In this document: piece after piece, positions 7,304 to 15,617 of the stretch
How the letters are laid out: each line of letters starts with the position of its first letter
How positions within the stretch are numbered: position 1 is the first letter of the stretch
Assembly: GCF_030317205.1 (NCBI RefSeq)
Contig: NZ_JASZYB010000004.1
Location: 62,001-126,000 of the forward strand
Length of the DNA stretch: 64,000 bases
Direction: 5' to 3'
DNA from: Variovorax sp. J2L1-78
Lineage (GTDB): Bacteria; Pseudomonadota; Gammaproteobacteria; Burkholderiales; Burkholderiaceae_C
The notes under the pieces: model-generated
Seen by the model: the letters and a program-made list of their open reading frames with translations, nothing else
Database searches by the model: none
Told to the model about the DNA's origin: nothing
Made by a program: the position numbers and the translations under genes

Positions 7304-9490
7304 ATGTCTGTTGCAGCCCATGCATGGCAGTTCTTCCGCGCTGGCGGCGTGGACCAGGTGCTCATTCGAAACGGCGCGGACCTCGCCCACCTCGGCGAAC
7401 TCGACCAGAAACTGTGGGTCGCGCTGGCCTGCCCCACCCGCGGCACGGAACTCGACCCGCGCACGCTCGACCTGATCGACACCGACCGCGATGGCCGCAT
7501 CCGGCCCCCGGAACTCATCGCGGCCTGCGCCTGGGCCTGCCGGCATCTCGCGGACCCTGACCTGCTGCTGCAGGGCGGCGACAGCCTGCCGCTGTCGGCG
7601 ATCACCTCGGGCGACGGCAGCGAGACCCCGCTGGTCGACGAGGCGCGCCGCATCCTGCAACTGCGCGGCAAGGAAGGCGCCGACACGCTGACCCTGGCCG
7701 ACGTGACCGACCGCAGCGACCTGCTGGCCGCGATGCGTTTCAACGGCGACGGCGTGATCCCGCCGGAAAGTGCGGACGACGAGGCGGTGCGAAGCCTGAT
7801 CCGGCAGATCATGAAGGCGCACGGCCACACGAAGGACCGCGCGGGCGTCGACGGCCTTCACCGCCAGCAGGCCGAGGCCTTCTTCGCCGAAGCCCATGCG
7901 CTGCACGACTGGCAGGCCGGCGCCGGCAGCGATGCCGCGTCCGACGCCGCGACGCTGGCGGCGGCCCAGGCCGTGGGCGCCGTGCGGGAGAAGGTCGACG
8001 ACTTCTTCGCGCGCTGCCGCGTGGCCGCCTACGACCCGCGGTCGATCGCGGCACTGAACCCGTCCAAGGAAACCTACGAAGCACTGGCCGCGCAAGGCAG
8101 CCTCGCGCTCGGCACCGAGAGCATCGCGCAACTGCCGCTGGCGCCGATCGCGCCGGGCCGCACGCTGCCGCTGCGCCAGGGCGTGAATCCGGCCTGGGCC
8201 GACGCGCTGGCGGCGCTCCATCGCGACGCCGTCCTGCCCATGCTGGCGCGCGCCGCGGGTACCGCCGACGTGCTCGCCGAAGACGACTGGCACGCATTGC
8301 AGGCGCGCGTGGCCTCGTGTCGGCGATGGCTCGCGGCCAAGCCGAGCACGAAGCTCGGCGCGCTGTCGGCGGCCCAGGTGCAGGAAGCGCTCGCGTTGCA
8401 GGGCGCGGTGATGGGGCTGATCGACGAGGACGAGCGGGTCGAGCCGCACAACGCGCGCATCGCCGACCTCGAGAAGCTGCTGCGCTTCAAGCGCGACCTG
8501 CTCACGCTGGTGAACAACTTCGTGGCCTTCAAGGACTTCTACCGGCGCGAGGGTGCGATCTTCCAGGCCGGCCGGCTCTACCTCGACGGCCGCAGCTGCG
8601 ACCTCAGCGTGGCGGTGGCCGACGCGGCCCGCCACGCACCGCTGGCCGGCCTGGCCAAGGCCTACCTCGCCTACTGCCTGTGCACGCGCCAGGGCAAGAC
8701 GATGACGGTGGTGTCGGCCTTCACCGCGGGCGACACCGACTTCCTCTTCGTCGGCCGCAACGGCGTGTTCTACGACCGCCAGGGCCAGGACTGGGACGCC
8801 ACCATCACCAAGGTGATCGAGAACCCGACCAGCGTGGCCCAGGCCTTCCTCTCGCCCTACAAGAAGTTCCTGCGGCTCATCGAGGAGCAGGTCGCCAAGC
8901 GGGCGGCCGCCAGCGACAGCCTCGCGCAGGGATCGCTCGGCACCCTCGCCAGCACGCTCACGACCGCGGACAAGGCCGCCGCCCCCGGGGCGAAATCTGC
9001 CCCGCCCGTGAAGCTGCCCGGCCGGGTCGACGTCGGCACCGTGGCGGCGATCGGCGTGGCCCTGGGCAGCATCAGCGCCGTGCTGGTGGCGGTGTTCAGC
9101 AAGTTCGTCGACCTGGGCGTGTGGATCCCGATCGCGATCCTCGGCATCGTCATGGCCATCTCCGGGCCGAGCATGCTGATCGCCTGGCTGAAGCTGCGCC
9201 AGCGCAGCCTGGGGCCGATCCTGGATGCCAGCGGCTGGGCCATCAACGGCCGGATGCGGGTGAACGTGCGGCTGGGCGGCTCGCTGTCGCAGGCTGCGCG
9301 GCTGCCGGCGCATGCGCATCGGGCGTTGCGCGACCCCTTCGCGGAGACGCACGGCACGGCCACGCTCGTCGCCGGGCTGGTCGTCGTGACAGCCTTCGCC
9401 GTGCTGGCGTGGCGCATGGGGTGGATCGATGCGCACTTGCCAGCCGCCTGGCAGCGCACGCCGCCGGCCGTCACGGCGCCGGCGGCCTAG
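7304..9490 (+). CDS. EF-hand-containing membrane protein of unknown function (728 aa)
   Basis: This large protein has one clear EF-hand-like loop near the N-terminus ('DTDRDGRIRPPEL', about residues 62-74), a second weaker calcium-loop candidate ('NGDGVIPPES') and a long helical, mostly soluble body. The C-terminal ~200 residues hold two or three hydrophobic segments ('VGTVAAIGVALGSISAVLVAVF', 'IPIAILGIVMAIS', 'TLVAGLVVVTAFAVLAW'), so the protein is probably anchored in the inner membrane with a cytoplasmic body. There is no signal peptide. It stands alone on the plus strand and overlaps the stop of the convergent SDR by 4 bp. I cannot name its function. Confidence 0.75.
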   Translation: MSVAAHAWQFFRAGGVDQVLIRNGADLAHLGELDQKLWVALACPTRGTELDPRTLDLIDTDRDGRIRPPELIAACAWACRHLADPDLLLQGGDSLPLSAITSGDGSETPLVDEARRILQLRGKEGADTLTLADVTDRSDLLAAMRFNGDGVIPPESADDEAVRSLIRQIMKAHGHTKDRAGVDGLHRQQAEAFFAEAHALHDWQAGAGSDAASDAATLAAAQAVGAVREKVDDFFARCRVAAYDPRSIAALNPSKETYEALAAQGSLALGTESIAQLPLAPIAPGRTLPLRQGVNPAWADALAALHRDAVLPMLARAAGTADVLAEDDWHALQARVASCRRWLAAKPSTKLGALSAAQVQEALALQGAVMGLIDEDERVEPHNARIADLEKLLRFKRDLLTLVNNFVAFKDFYRREGAIFQAGRLYLDGRSCDLSVAVADAARHAPLAGLAKAYLAYCLCTRQGKTMTVVSAFTAGDTDFLFVGRNGVFYDRQGQDWDATITKVIENPTSVAQAFLSPYKKFLRLIEEQVAKRAAASDSLAQGSLGTLASTLTTADKAAAPGAKSAPPVKLPGRVDVGTVAAIGVALGSISAVLVAVFSKFVDLGVWIPIAILGIVMAISGPSMLIAWLKLRQRSLGPILDASGWAINGRMRVNVRLGGSLSQAARLPAHAHRALRDPFAETHGTATLVAGLVVVTAFAVLAWRMGWIDAHLPAAWQRTPPAVTAPAA

Positions 9491-10404
9491 CGTCCCGCGG
9501 CCTGGGTCGCCTTGGCGATCTCGACGGTGCCCTGGGCGGCGCCGCTCTGCGGCACCTGCTCGCCCTGGCGGTCGGTGACCTCGGCCAGGCGTGCGGCGAG
9601 CTGCTCGGGCGCGTCCGCGCCCAAGCCGACAAACACGCCCTGCGTCAGGGTGACATGCGCGGCCTCGAAACCACCCGCACCGGCGCAGAGAATGGTGCGG
9701 TTCGGTGCGTCCTGCGAGGCCAGCACGAGCATGGCCGGCACCACCGCCTCGGGCTTAAGGGCATCGAGCACGGCCTGCGGCATCAGGTCCTCGGTCATGC
9801 GGGTGGCGGCCGTGGGCGCCAGGCAATTGACGCGGATGTCGTGCTTGGCGCCTTCCAGGCTCAGCGTCTGCATCAGGCCGACCAGCGCCATCTTGGCCGC
9901 GCCGTAGTTGCTCTGGCCGAAGTTGCCGTACAGGCCCGACGACGAGGTGGTCATCACGATGCGGCCGTATTTCTGCTCGGTCATGACCGGCCAGACCGCC
10001 TTGGTGCAGTGCACCGCGCCCATCAGGTGAACGTCCATCACGAGCCGGAAGTCCGCCAGCTCCATCTTGGCGAAGCTCTTGTCGCGCAGGATGCCGGCGT
10101 TGTTGACCAGCACGTCCACGCGGCCCCAGGTGTCGATGGCCTGCTGCACCATGGCCTGCACCGCGGCAAAGTCGGTGACCGACGCGCCGTTGGCGATCGC
10201 CTCGCCGCCGGCCGCACGGATTTCGGCGACGACGGCTTCGGCCGCGCCCACCGAACCGCCCGATCCGTCGCGTGCGCCGCCCAGATCGTTCACCACCACC
10301 CGGGCACCCCGTGCCGCAAGGGCCAGGGCGTGCTGGCGGCCCAACCCACCGCCTGCGCCGGTGACGATGGCGACACGGCCCTTGAAGTCGATCGATGCAT
10401 TCAT
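9487..10404 (-). CDS. SDR family oxidoreductase (3-hydroxyacyl-CoA dehydrogenase-like)
   Basis: A 305-aa short-chain dehydrogenase. The cofactor motif is TGAGGGLGR (residues ~15-23), followed by 'VVVNDLGGARDGSG', which is typical of the multifunctional enzyme type 2 / 17-beta-HSD4 group. 'NNAG' and the YxxxK active site 'YGAAK' are present, with the catalytic serine just before it ('TTSSSGLYGNFGQSNYGAAK' region). Relatives oxidise 3-hydroxyacyl-CoA in beta-oxidation; the exact substrate here is not shown. The ~50 C-terminal residues extend past the Rossmann domain. It starts at the ATG at 10404. Confidence 0.85.
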   Translation of the reverse strand: MNASIDFKGRVAIVTGAGGGLGRQHALALAARGARVVVNDLGGARDGSGGSVGAAEAVVAEIRAAGGEAIANGASVTDFAAVQAMVQQAIDTWGRVDVLVNNAGILRDKSFAKMELADFRLVMDVHLMGAVHCTKAVWPVMTEQKYGRIVMTTSSSGLYGNFGQSNYGAAKMALVGLMQTLSLEGAKHDIRVNCLAPTAATRMTEDLMPQAVLDALKPEAVVPAMLVLASQDAPNRTILCAGAGGFEAAHVTLTQGVFVGLGADAPEQLAARLAEVTDRQGEQVPQSGAAQGTVEIAKATQAAGR

Positions 10405-10484
10405 CTCGTTGAAATTCGTGGTTGCGAGGGCTGCGGTTGTACCGCAGCGGCGCTGCCACGCCGGGAACGCGCGAGACAGCCCGG

Positions 10485-10871
10485 CTACCGATGCGCGTGT
10501 TCGAAATAGTCGAGCAGCTGGTCGATCTCGGCGGACTTGTCGAAGAAGGCATCCGCGCCCAGTGCCCGGGAGCGTTCGCGCATGTCGGCCGTGGCGTAGT
10601 TGCTCAGCACGACCACCTTCTGGTGCGATGCGCGGTTGCGGCACGCATCGACCACGCCGAAGCCATTGCCCTCCTGGAGGAACAGGTCGACGATGGCCAT
10701 GTCCCATTCGTCGCGATGGCCGTCCAGCCACTTCACGGCCTCCTGCTCGCCGCTGGCATGCGCCACGACCGTGGTGTCGGCCACGTCCTCCAGGAAACCG
10801 ACGAGGTTCTCGCGGATCACGGGGTTGTCTTCGACCAGGTAGGTCTTGTAGGGCTTGGTGGAACGGATCAC
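10485..10871 (-). CDS. Stand-alone response regulator receiver domain protein
   Basis: This is a single CheY-like receiver domain with no output domain. The acidic pocket is 'VEDN', the phosphoacceptor aspartate is in 'AIVDLFLQEGNG', the switch residue in 'VLSNYA' and the conserved lysine in 'FFDKS', so phosphotransfer chemistry should be intact. No kinase gene is adjacent. The start is uncertain. The domain begins at 'KTYLVEDN', so a GTG at 10871 (128 aa) fits best; an ATG at 10943 or TTG at 10952 would add 24-27 unconserved residues. No good ribosome binding site supports any of them. Confidence 0.75.
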   Translation of the reverse strand: MIRSTKPYKTYLVEDNPVIRENLVGFLEDVADTTVVAHASGEQEAVKWLDGHRDEWDMAIVDLFLQEGNGFGVVDACRNRASHQKVVVLSNYATADMRERSRALGADAFFDKSAEIDQLLDYFEHAHR

Positions 10872-11024
10872 GGCGAACGATGTGGCTGGTGTGCTTGCTT
10901 GAAAGCCATCATCCGCACCGCTCGACGCCCGGCAGTGAGCCATGCCGGCCAATCGAGGTAGGCGAGCACCTACTGGGTGCGTGCGCCGGGGCGCGCCCGG
11001 CCTGATGCGCGCCCCCGATCGCCC

Positions 11025-12581
11025 TCAGACCGGGACCGGGCTGCGTGCCCGCACGCCGAGGCCCAGGCGGGCCGGCGACACGTACTGCTGGCGGTAGATC
11101 TCGAAGGGCATGGTGTCGGCCGCTTCGATGGCCTTCTGCGCCTCGATCGAATCGGCGCTGGCCTGGACAAAACGTGCGTGGTCCTCCGCAGCGAAGGGCC
11201 GCAGCAGCAGCGCCTGGCGGGTCGACTCGGAACGCGCCCGCACGAAACCGGTGAACGAATCGCCGTGGTCGGCCGCCATCGCGGCCAGCACGCGGGCAGA
11301 CGGCAGGCTGTGCGGATCGCGCAGGCCGGTGACGGCCGCGTCGAGCGATTGCGTGTAGTCGGAACCGCCATGCGCCGCATCGAGCGCCTGGGCGATCGGC
11401 CGGCATTGGGCGACCAGGTCGGCGCCCCATTCGGTCAATGCGATCTCCTGGCCGCCGCGCAGCAGCTGCAGGCCGGGCTCGCGCCCGCGCGCCGCCGTCA
11501 GGTGCTGGTTGTGGGCCAGCTCGGCGATCTCCTGCGGCGTGTCGTCCGGGCTGTCGCTGAGCAGGCAGTGCAGCAGGAAGACGTCGAGGAAGCGGATGGT
11601 CTGCGCCGTGATGCCGACCGGCACGAAGGGGTCGAGATCCATCAGGCGCACCTCGACGTATTCCACGCCGCGCTCGCGCAGCGCATGCAGCGGGCGCTCG
11701 CCGGGGTAGATCACGCGCTTGGGGCGGATGGTGCCGTAGAACTCGTTCTCGATCTGCAGCAGCGTGGTGCCCAGCTGGTTGTAGTCGCCGCCGGGGTTCC
11801 GGATGCCGATGCTCTCGTACGCGGGCCAGGGGCGGGTCAGTGCGTCCTGCAGCGATGCGCCATAGCCTTCGAGGCTGTTGTAGCTGACCTGCAGCGACGA
11901 CTGCGCCTCGCTCTGGTAGCCCAGGCGACCCATGCGCAGCGACGTGCCGAAGGGCATGTGCATGCTGCCCTCGCCGATCGGACGCAGCTCGTGCGGCCGG
12001 CCGGCCACGAAGCTCGAGCACAGCGCCGGCGACGCACCGAAGAGGTACAGCAGCAGGAAGGCGTGCCGGCGGAAGTTGCGGATCAGCGCGAAGTACTGTT
12101 CGCTCGACACCTCGGGCAACGACCAGTTGTAGTGGATGCCCGAAATGGTCTGCATGCGCCGGCCGTAGCGGTGGCTCAGCCCCATGCGGTAGACGCTCTT
12201 GGCGCGGCCCACGTTCGAGCTGCCGTAGCGGCCGATCGGGATCGTCTCGTCGGTCGGCAGGCCGCAGGGCATGCTCGACACCCACAGGCGCTCGTCGCCC
12301 AGCTCGTTCAGCACGCGGTAGGTGAACTGGTGCACCTGGGTCAATTCGTCGAGCGCGGCTTCGACGCCGCTGTGCACGCCGGTGATCAGCTCCAGCTGCG
12401 ATTCGCTGAAGTCCGTGGTGATGTGGGGATGCGTGAGCGCCGAGCCCAGCGCCGCCGGGTGCGGCGTCAGCGCGAGCTGCCCATCGGGCTGCGCGCGCAG
12501 GCTTTCCTTCTCGATGCCCCGCCGCACGCCCCTCAAGCGTGCGGGCGAGAGCGCGGCGAGCCGCTCCTGCAATGTGCTCAT
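11025..12581 (-). CDS. gshA: Glutamate-cysteine ligase
   Basis: This enzyme joins glutamate and cysteine with ATP to give gamma-glutamylcysteine, the first step of glutathione synthesis. At 518 aa it matches the length of E. coli GshA. Family segments are 'RGIEKESLRAQPDG' near the N-terminus, 'FSESQLELITGV', 'YRMGLSHRYGRRMQTISGIHYN', 'IENEFYGTIRPKR' and 'VEYVEVRLMDLDPF'. It ends with 'MPFEIYRQQYVSPARLGL'. The longest frame extends upstream into another gene's region, but 'MSTLQERLAAL' is the natural start. gshB is not in the window. Its product could also supply the sulfur donor of some EgtB enzymes (egtB lies ~10 kb away). Confidence 0.95.
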   Translation of the reverse strand: MSTLQERLAALSPARLRGVRRGIEKESLRAQPDGQLALTPHPAALGSALTHPHITTDFSESQLELITGVHSGVEAALDELTQVHQFTYRVLNELGDERLWVSSMPCGLPTDETIPIGRYGSSNVGRAKSVYRMGLSHRYGRRMQTISGIHYNWSLPEVSSEQYFALIRNFRRHAFLLLYLFGASPALCSSFVAGRPHELRPIGEGSMHMPFGTSLRMGRLGYQSEAQSSLQVSYNSLEGYGASLQDALTRPWPAYESIGIRNPGGDYNQLGTTLLQIENEFYGTIRPKRVIYPGERPLHALRERGVEYVEVRLMDLDPFVPVGITAQTIRFLDVFLLHCLLSDSPDDTPQEIAELAHNQHLTAARGREPGLQLLRGGQEIALTEWGADLVAQCRPIAQALDAAHGGSDYTQSLDAAVTGLRDPHSLPSARVLAAMAADHGDSFTGFVRARSESTRQALLLRPFAAEDHARFVQASADSIEAQKAIEAADTMPFEIYRQQYVSPARLGLGVRARSPVPV

Positions 12582-12676
12582 GTTCTTATCACTTGTCCGT
12601 CTTTGGTGGGGCTGGAAGGTAGCACTTCTGGCGGACGGCTGCTGGCACGGGGAAACTGCCCGGATTCGGCTTCGGC

Positions 12677-13339
12677 TCAGCCCAGCACACGCTGCAGGAA
12701 GGCCCCCAGGTCGGCGATTTCCTCCAGGCAGACCGAATGCGCCATCGGGTAGTCGTGCCATTCCACCGCGTACCCCAGCCGCTCCAGCGCCGCGCGCGTG
12801 TCGAGCGCGCGTGGCAGCACCACCACGCCGTCCTGCGTGCCGTGCGCCAGGAACACCGGCGTCGACTGGTTGGCCGGATGGCGTTCGGCCTCGGTCGTGG
12901 CCGCCAGCGGCAGGTAGCCCGACAGGCCGACGATGCCGGCCAGCCGCTCCGGATGGCGCAGCCCGGTCATGAGTGCCATCGCGCAGCCCTGCGAGAAGCC
13001 CATCAGCACGATGCGCCCGGCCGGGATGCCGCGCGCCTTCTCCTGGGCGATCAGCGCCTCGATGGCATCGCGCGAGTGGCGCAGGCCCGGTTCGTCCTCG
13101 CGGCGCACCAGGTCGGGCGCGAAGATGTCGTACCAGGCAGGCATGGGGTAGCCGCCATTGATGCTCACCGGCATCGACGGCGCGCTGGGGAAGACGAAGC
13201 GCACCGGGCCGACGTCGCCGAGGTCGAGCTCCTTGGCGATCGGCACGAAATCGTTGCCGTCGGCGCCCAGGCCGTGCATCACGATGACGGAGGCGGTGGG
13301 GTTGGGCGCGGTTTCGATCTCGATGGTGGGCAGGGACAT
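12677..13339 (-). CDS. Carboxylesterase/phospholipase of the alpha/beta-hydrolase fold
   Basis: A 220-aa hydrolase of the EstB / acyl-protein thioesterase group. The nucleophile elbow is GFSQG (about residues 112-116), with the catalytic aspartate in 'HGTQDGVV' and the histidine in 'YPMAHSV'. The oxyanion region 'VIVMHGLGADGNDF' lies near the N-terminus. Such enzymes cleave short to medium acyl esters. No signal peptide, so cytoplasmic. 'MSLPTIEIET' was taken as the start, giving the usual family length. It lies upstream of gshA with ~95 bp between them and may or may not be co-transcribed. Confidence 0.9.
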   Translation of the reverse strand: MSLPTIEIETAPNPTASVIVMHGLGADGNDFVPIAKELDLGDVGPVRFVFPSAPSMPVSINGGYPMPAWYDIFAPDLVRREDEPGLRHSRDAIEALIAQEKARGIPAGRIVLMGFSQGCAMALMTGLRHPERLAGIVGLSGYLPLAATTEAERHPANQSTPVFLAHGTQDGVVVLPRALDTRAALERLGYAVEWHDYPMAHSVCLEEIADLGAFLQRVLG

Positions 13340-13420
13340 GGCGGGTAGGGCAACGGGTGACAGACCGACACGATAGCGCACGGCGTGCGGCTACCCTGTC
13401 CGGATATCCCGAGGAACCGC

Positions 13421-13786
13421 ATGTCCCACACGCCCATCGCCCTCCCCGATGCACCGCCGCCCCCCGACGCGCCGGCGCCGGCCGAGGCGAGCTTGCCCTT
13501 CGCGAAGGCCAAGTTCGACGCCCTGCTCATGGTGTGCAGCCGGTGCGCCGAGCGCAGCAGCGGCCCGTCCAGGCGAAAGGCGAAGAAGCTGCCGGGCGAA
13601 TTCAAGAAGGCGCTGGGCCCCGAACGGCCGCGCTTTCGCATCGTCGAGTCGTCCTGCCTGGGCCTGTGCCCCAAGAAGGCCACCGCCGTGGCCGCCGCGA
13701 CCGGCGAAGGCCCGTTGCGGCTGGCGGCGGTGGGCGGCAAGTCGGACGTGCAGGCGGTGGCCGATCGCCTGCGGGGCCGCCGCTGA
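13421..13786 (+). CDS. Thioredoxin-like (2Fe-2S) ferredoxin family protein
   Basis: A 121-aa protein with a proline/alanine-rich N-terminal tail of ~25 residues. After it comes a domain with cysteines spaced as CSRC ... CLGLC ('MVCSRCAERSSGP' and 'SSCLGLCPKKA'), the pattern of thioredoxin-fold 2Fe-2S ferredoxins. The C-terminal part ('VQAVADRLRG') completes the fold. Electron partners are not evident from the neighbours. It is followed 44 bp downstream by the DUF2817 gene on the same strand. The start at 13421 is the first plausible ATG inside the frame. Confidence 0.75.
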   Translation: MSHTPIALPDAPPPPDAPAPAEASLPFAKAKFDALLMVCSRCAERSSGPSRRKAKKLPGEFKKALGPERPRFRIVESSCLGLCPKKATAVAAATGEGPLRLAAVGGKSDVQAVADRLRGRR

Positions 13787-13830
13787 GCGCGCCTGCAGCG
13801 CACAAGCCGCCGGCACGCAATACTCGCTGC

Positions 13831-14925
13831 ATGCACAGCACCCACGCCACCCGCCATTTCTCCGGCAGCTACGCCGAAGCCCGCCGCAAGTTCCTCGACG
13901 CGGCCAGCGACCGCCAGGCCAGCGTCCAGACCTACCCCATGGACGGCCATGTCGGCGCGCTGGGCGAGGCCCTCGCCACCGACACCGCTTACCTCGGCAC
14001 GCCGGGCGCCGACAAGCTGCTGATTGTCAGTTCTGGCACGCACGGACCGGAGGGCTTCTGCGGCTCCGGCTGCCAGGTCGCCCTGCTGAAGGACGCCGAC
14101 CTGATGGCGCGCCTGGAACGCGCCGGCGTGGCGCTGCTGCTGGTGCATGCGGTGAACCCGTACGGGTTCTCGCACCTGCACCGCACCAACGAAGACAACA
14201 TCGACCTCAACCGCAACCACATCGATTTCGGCGCGCCGCTGCCGGTGAACCCCGCCTACGCCGATGTCGAGCCCTTCGTGCTGCCGCCGCAGTGGCCACC
14301 GACCGCGGCCGATGACGCCGCGATGGCCGCGTACATCGAGAAGCACGGCGTGCGCGGCTACCGCGCGGCCGTGACCACCGGCCAGTACACCTCGCCCGAC
14401 GGCGTGTTCTACGGCGGCACGGCGCCGTCATGGAGCAACCGCACGATGCGCAGCATCCTGCGCCAGCACGGCGCGGCCGCCCGGCATGTCGCGTGGATCG
14501 ACGTGCACACCGGCCTCGGCCCCTACGGCCACGGCGAGAAGATCTACCCCGGCCGGCCCGACGGCCTGCCGCGCGCGCTGGCCTGGTGGGGCGCCGACGT
14601 GTTCGCGCCCTTCGAAGGCACGTCCGCCTCGGCCGACGTGACGGGGCCGGTCGTGACCATCGTCTACGACGAGTGCCCGCAGGCCAGTGCCACGTTGATG
14701 GGGCTGGAATTCGGCACCCTGCCCGACCTGCAGGTGCTCGACCGGCTGCGCGCCGACACCTGGCTGCGCCGCCACCCGGAAGCGCCCGATGCACAACAGC
14801 GCGCCATCCGCCGCGACCTGCGCGACGCGTTCTACTGCGACAACGAGGAATGGAAGGGCATGGTGCTCGGCCAGGCCCGCGTGGTGATGCTGCAGACGCT
14901 GCAGGGCCTGCAGAAGGCGGTCTGA
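13831..14925 (+). CDS. DUF2817 domain protein (M14-like metallopeptidase)
   Basis: A 364-aa protein matching DUF2817, a branch of the M14 zinc-peptidase superfamily. The likely zinc ligands are in 'SGTHGPEGFCG' (HxxE, around residue 70) and 'IDVHTGLG' (around residue 230). 'NPYGFSHLHRTNEDNIDLNRN' is also typical of M14 enzymes. It is cytoplasmic, with no signal peptide. The substrate is unknown: an amide or peptide bond is likely. It is the third M14-fold enzyme in this window, besides the two AspA/AstE-type deacylases. Confidence 0.85.
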   Translation: MHSTHATRHFSGSYAEARRKFLDAASDRQASVQTYPMDGHVGALGEALATDTAYLGTPGADKLLIVSSGTHGPEGFCGSGCQVALLKDADLMARLERAGVALLLVHAVNPYGFSHLHRTNEDNIDLNRNHIDFGAPLPVNPAYADVEPFVLPPQWPPTAADDAAMAAYIEKHGVRGYRAAVTTGQYTSPDGVFYGGTAPSWSNRTMRSILRQHGAAARHVAWIDVHTGLGPYGHGEKIYPGRPDGLPRALAWWGADVFAPFEGTSASADVTGPVVTIVYDECPQASATLMGLEFGTLPDLQVLDRLRADTWLRRHPEAPDAQQRAIRRDLRDAFYCDNEEWKGMVLGQARVVMLQTLQGLQKAV

Positions 14926-14953
14926 GCGCGCGCCGGTTCCGCTGACAGGCCGC

Positions 14954-15355
14954 TCAGCGGGCCGCCGCCTGCCGGCACTGACGCAGGTTGGCGTCGAAGC
15001 GGCTGGCGAGCATCGCGTCGCACTCGCTGCCGTTGGGCATGAGGCGGCAGAGGCCGACGATCACGAAGTCCGACACGGCCTCGGTGCAGCTGCGGTACGG
15101 CGCCAGCGCGGGGTTGGCGTGGGTCTTGAAGCCCCAGTCGGCCGAAAACGCCACGGTGCGGCCCATCGCCTCCTCGAAATAGTCGCGGTCGCGCTCCTTC
15201 ACGGCGTTTTCCATCCGCGGCAGTTCCCCGTCGAGGAAACGCACGGCGGCCGCAGGGAACTGGGCAGCGTCCTGTGCTGCGGCACCGCCGGCCGCGAAGG
15301 CGGCCAGCGCGAGAAGGCGCCGGAGGGCGCGCAAGGGCGGAAGGGCTCGGGTCAT
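14954..15355 (-). CDS. Exported hypothetical protein with four conserved-looking cysteines
   Basis: A 133-aa protein with an N-terminal signal peptide (arginines, then 'LLALAAFAAGGAAAQ', cleavage expected around residue 27). The mature ~105 residues carry cysteines in 'RSCTEA', 'VGLCRLM', 'SECDAM' and 'RQCRQA', enough for two disulfides in the periplasm. The segment before them is helical and charged. No domain is recognised. It is transcribed divergently from the small membrane protein at 15396. Confidence 0.7.
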   Translation of the reverse strand: MTRALPPLRALRRLLALAAFAAGGAAAQDAAQFPAAAVRFLDGELPRMENAVKERDRDYFEEAMGRTVAFSADWGFKTHANPALAPYRSCTEAVSDFVIVGLCRLMPNGSECDAMLASRFDANLRQCRQAAAR

Positions 15356-15395
15356 GGGTGCCGATTCTCCTATGCGCCGCCCCTACACTCGCCGG

Positions 15396-15617
15396 ATGGC
15401 ATCCAAACCTTCACGCGCACCACGCATGGCCGAACGCGGCGTTCTCTGTCTGCTGATCGGCATCGCGGTGCTGGTCGCGCCGCACTTCCTGACCTCGCCC
15501 GGCTGGCACGACATGATCGCGGGCGCCGCGACGGTCGGCTGGTTCGCCCTGGTGCTGGGCGTGGCGCTGATCGTGGTCGACTTGGTGCAGCGGGCCAAGG
15601 GCAAGACACGACGCTAG
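15396..15617 (+). CDS. Small membrane protein of unknown function (73 aa)
   Basis: A short protein with two transmembrane segments ('VLCLLIGIAVLVAPHFL' and 'GWFALVLGVALIVVDLV') and a basic tail ('QRAKGKTRR'). The C-terminal end should face the cytoplasm. In-frame starts also exist at 15354 and 15426, and no clear ribosome binding site separates them; 15396 is a compromise. Its stop overlaps that of the convergent DUF808 gene by 4 bp. No function is recognised. Confidence 0.6.
   Translation: MASKPSRAPRMAERGVLCLLIGIAVLVAPHFLTSPGWHDMIAGAATVGWFALVLGVALIVVDLVQRAKGKTRR

Noticed and set aside
7142..9436. Minus-strand frame of 1052 codons extending the aminotransferase upstream
   Set aside because: Only its last 287 codons (6278-7141) match a family. 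The rest is antisense to the EF-hand gene.
8317..10509. Plus-strand frame of 730 codons
   Set aside because: It overlaps the EF-hand gene in another frame and then runs antisense to the SDR. Composition is shadow-like.
12582..13454. In-frame upstream extension of gshA to 809 codons
   Set aside because: The extension covers the esterase gene in a different frame; GshA's natural length and N-terminus fit the ATG at 12581.
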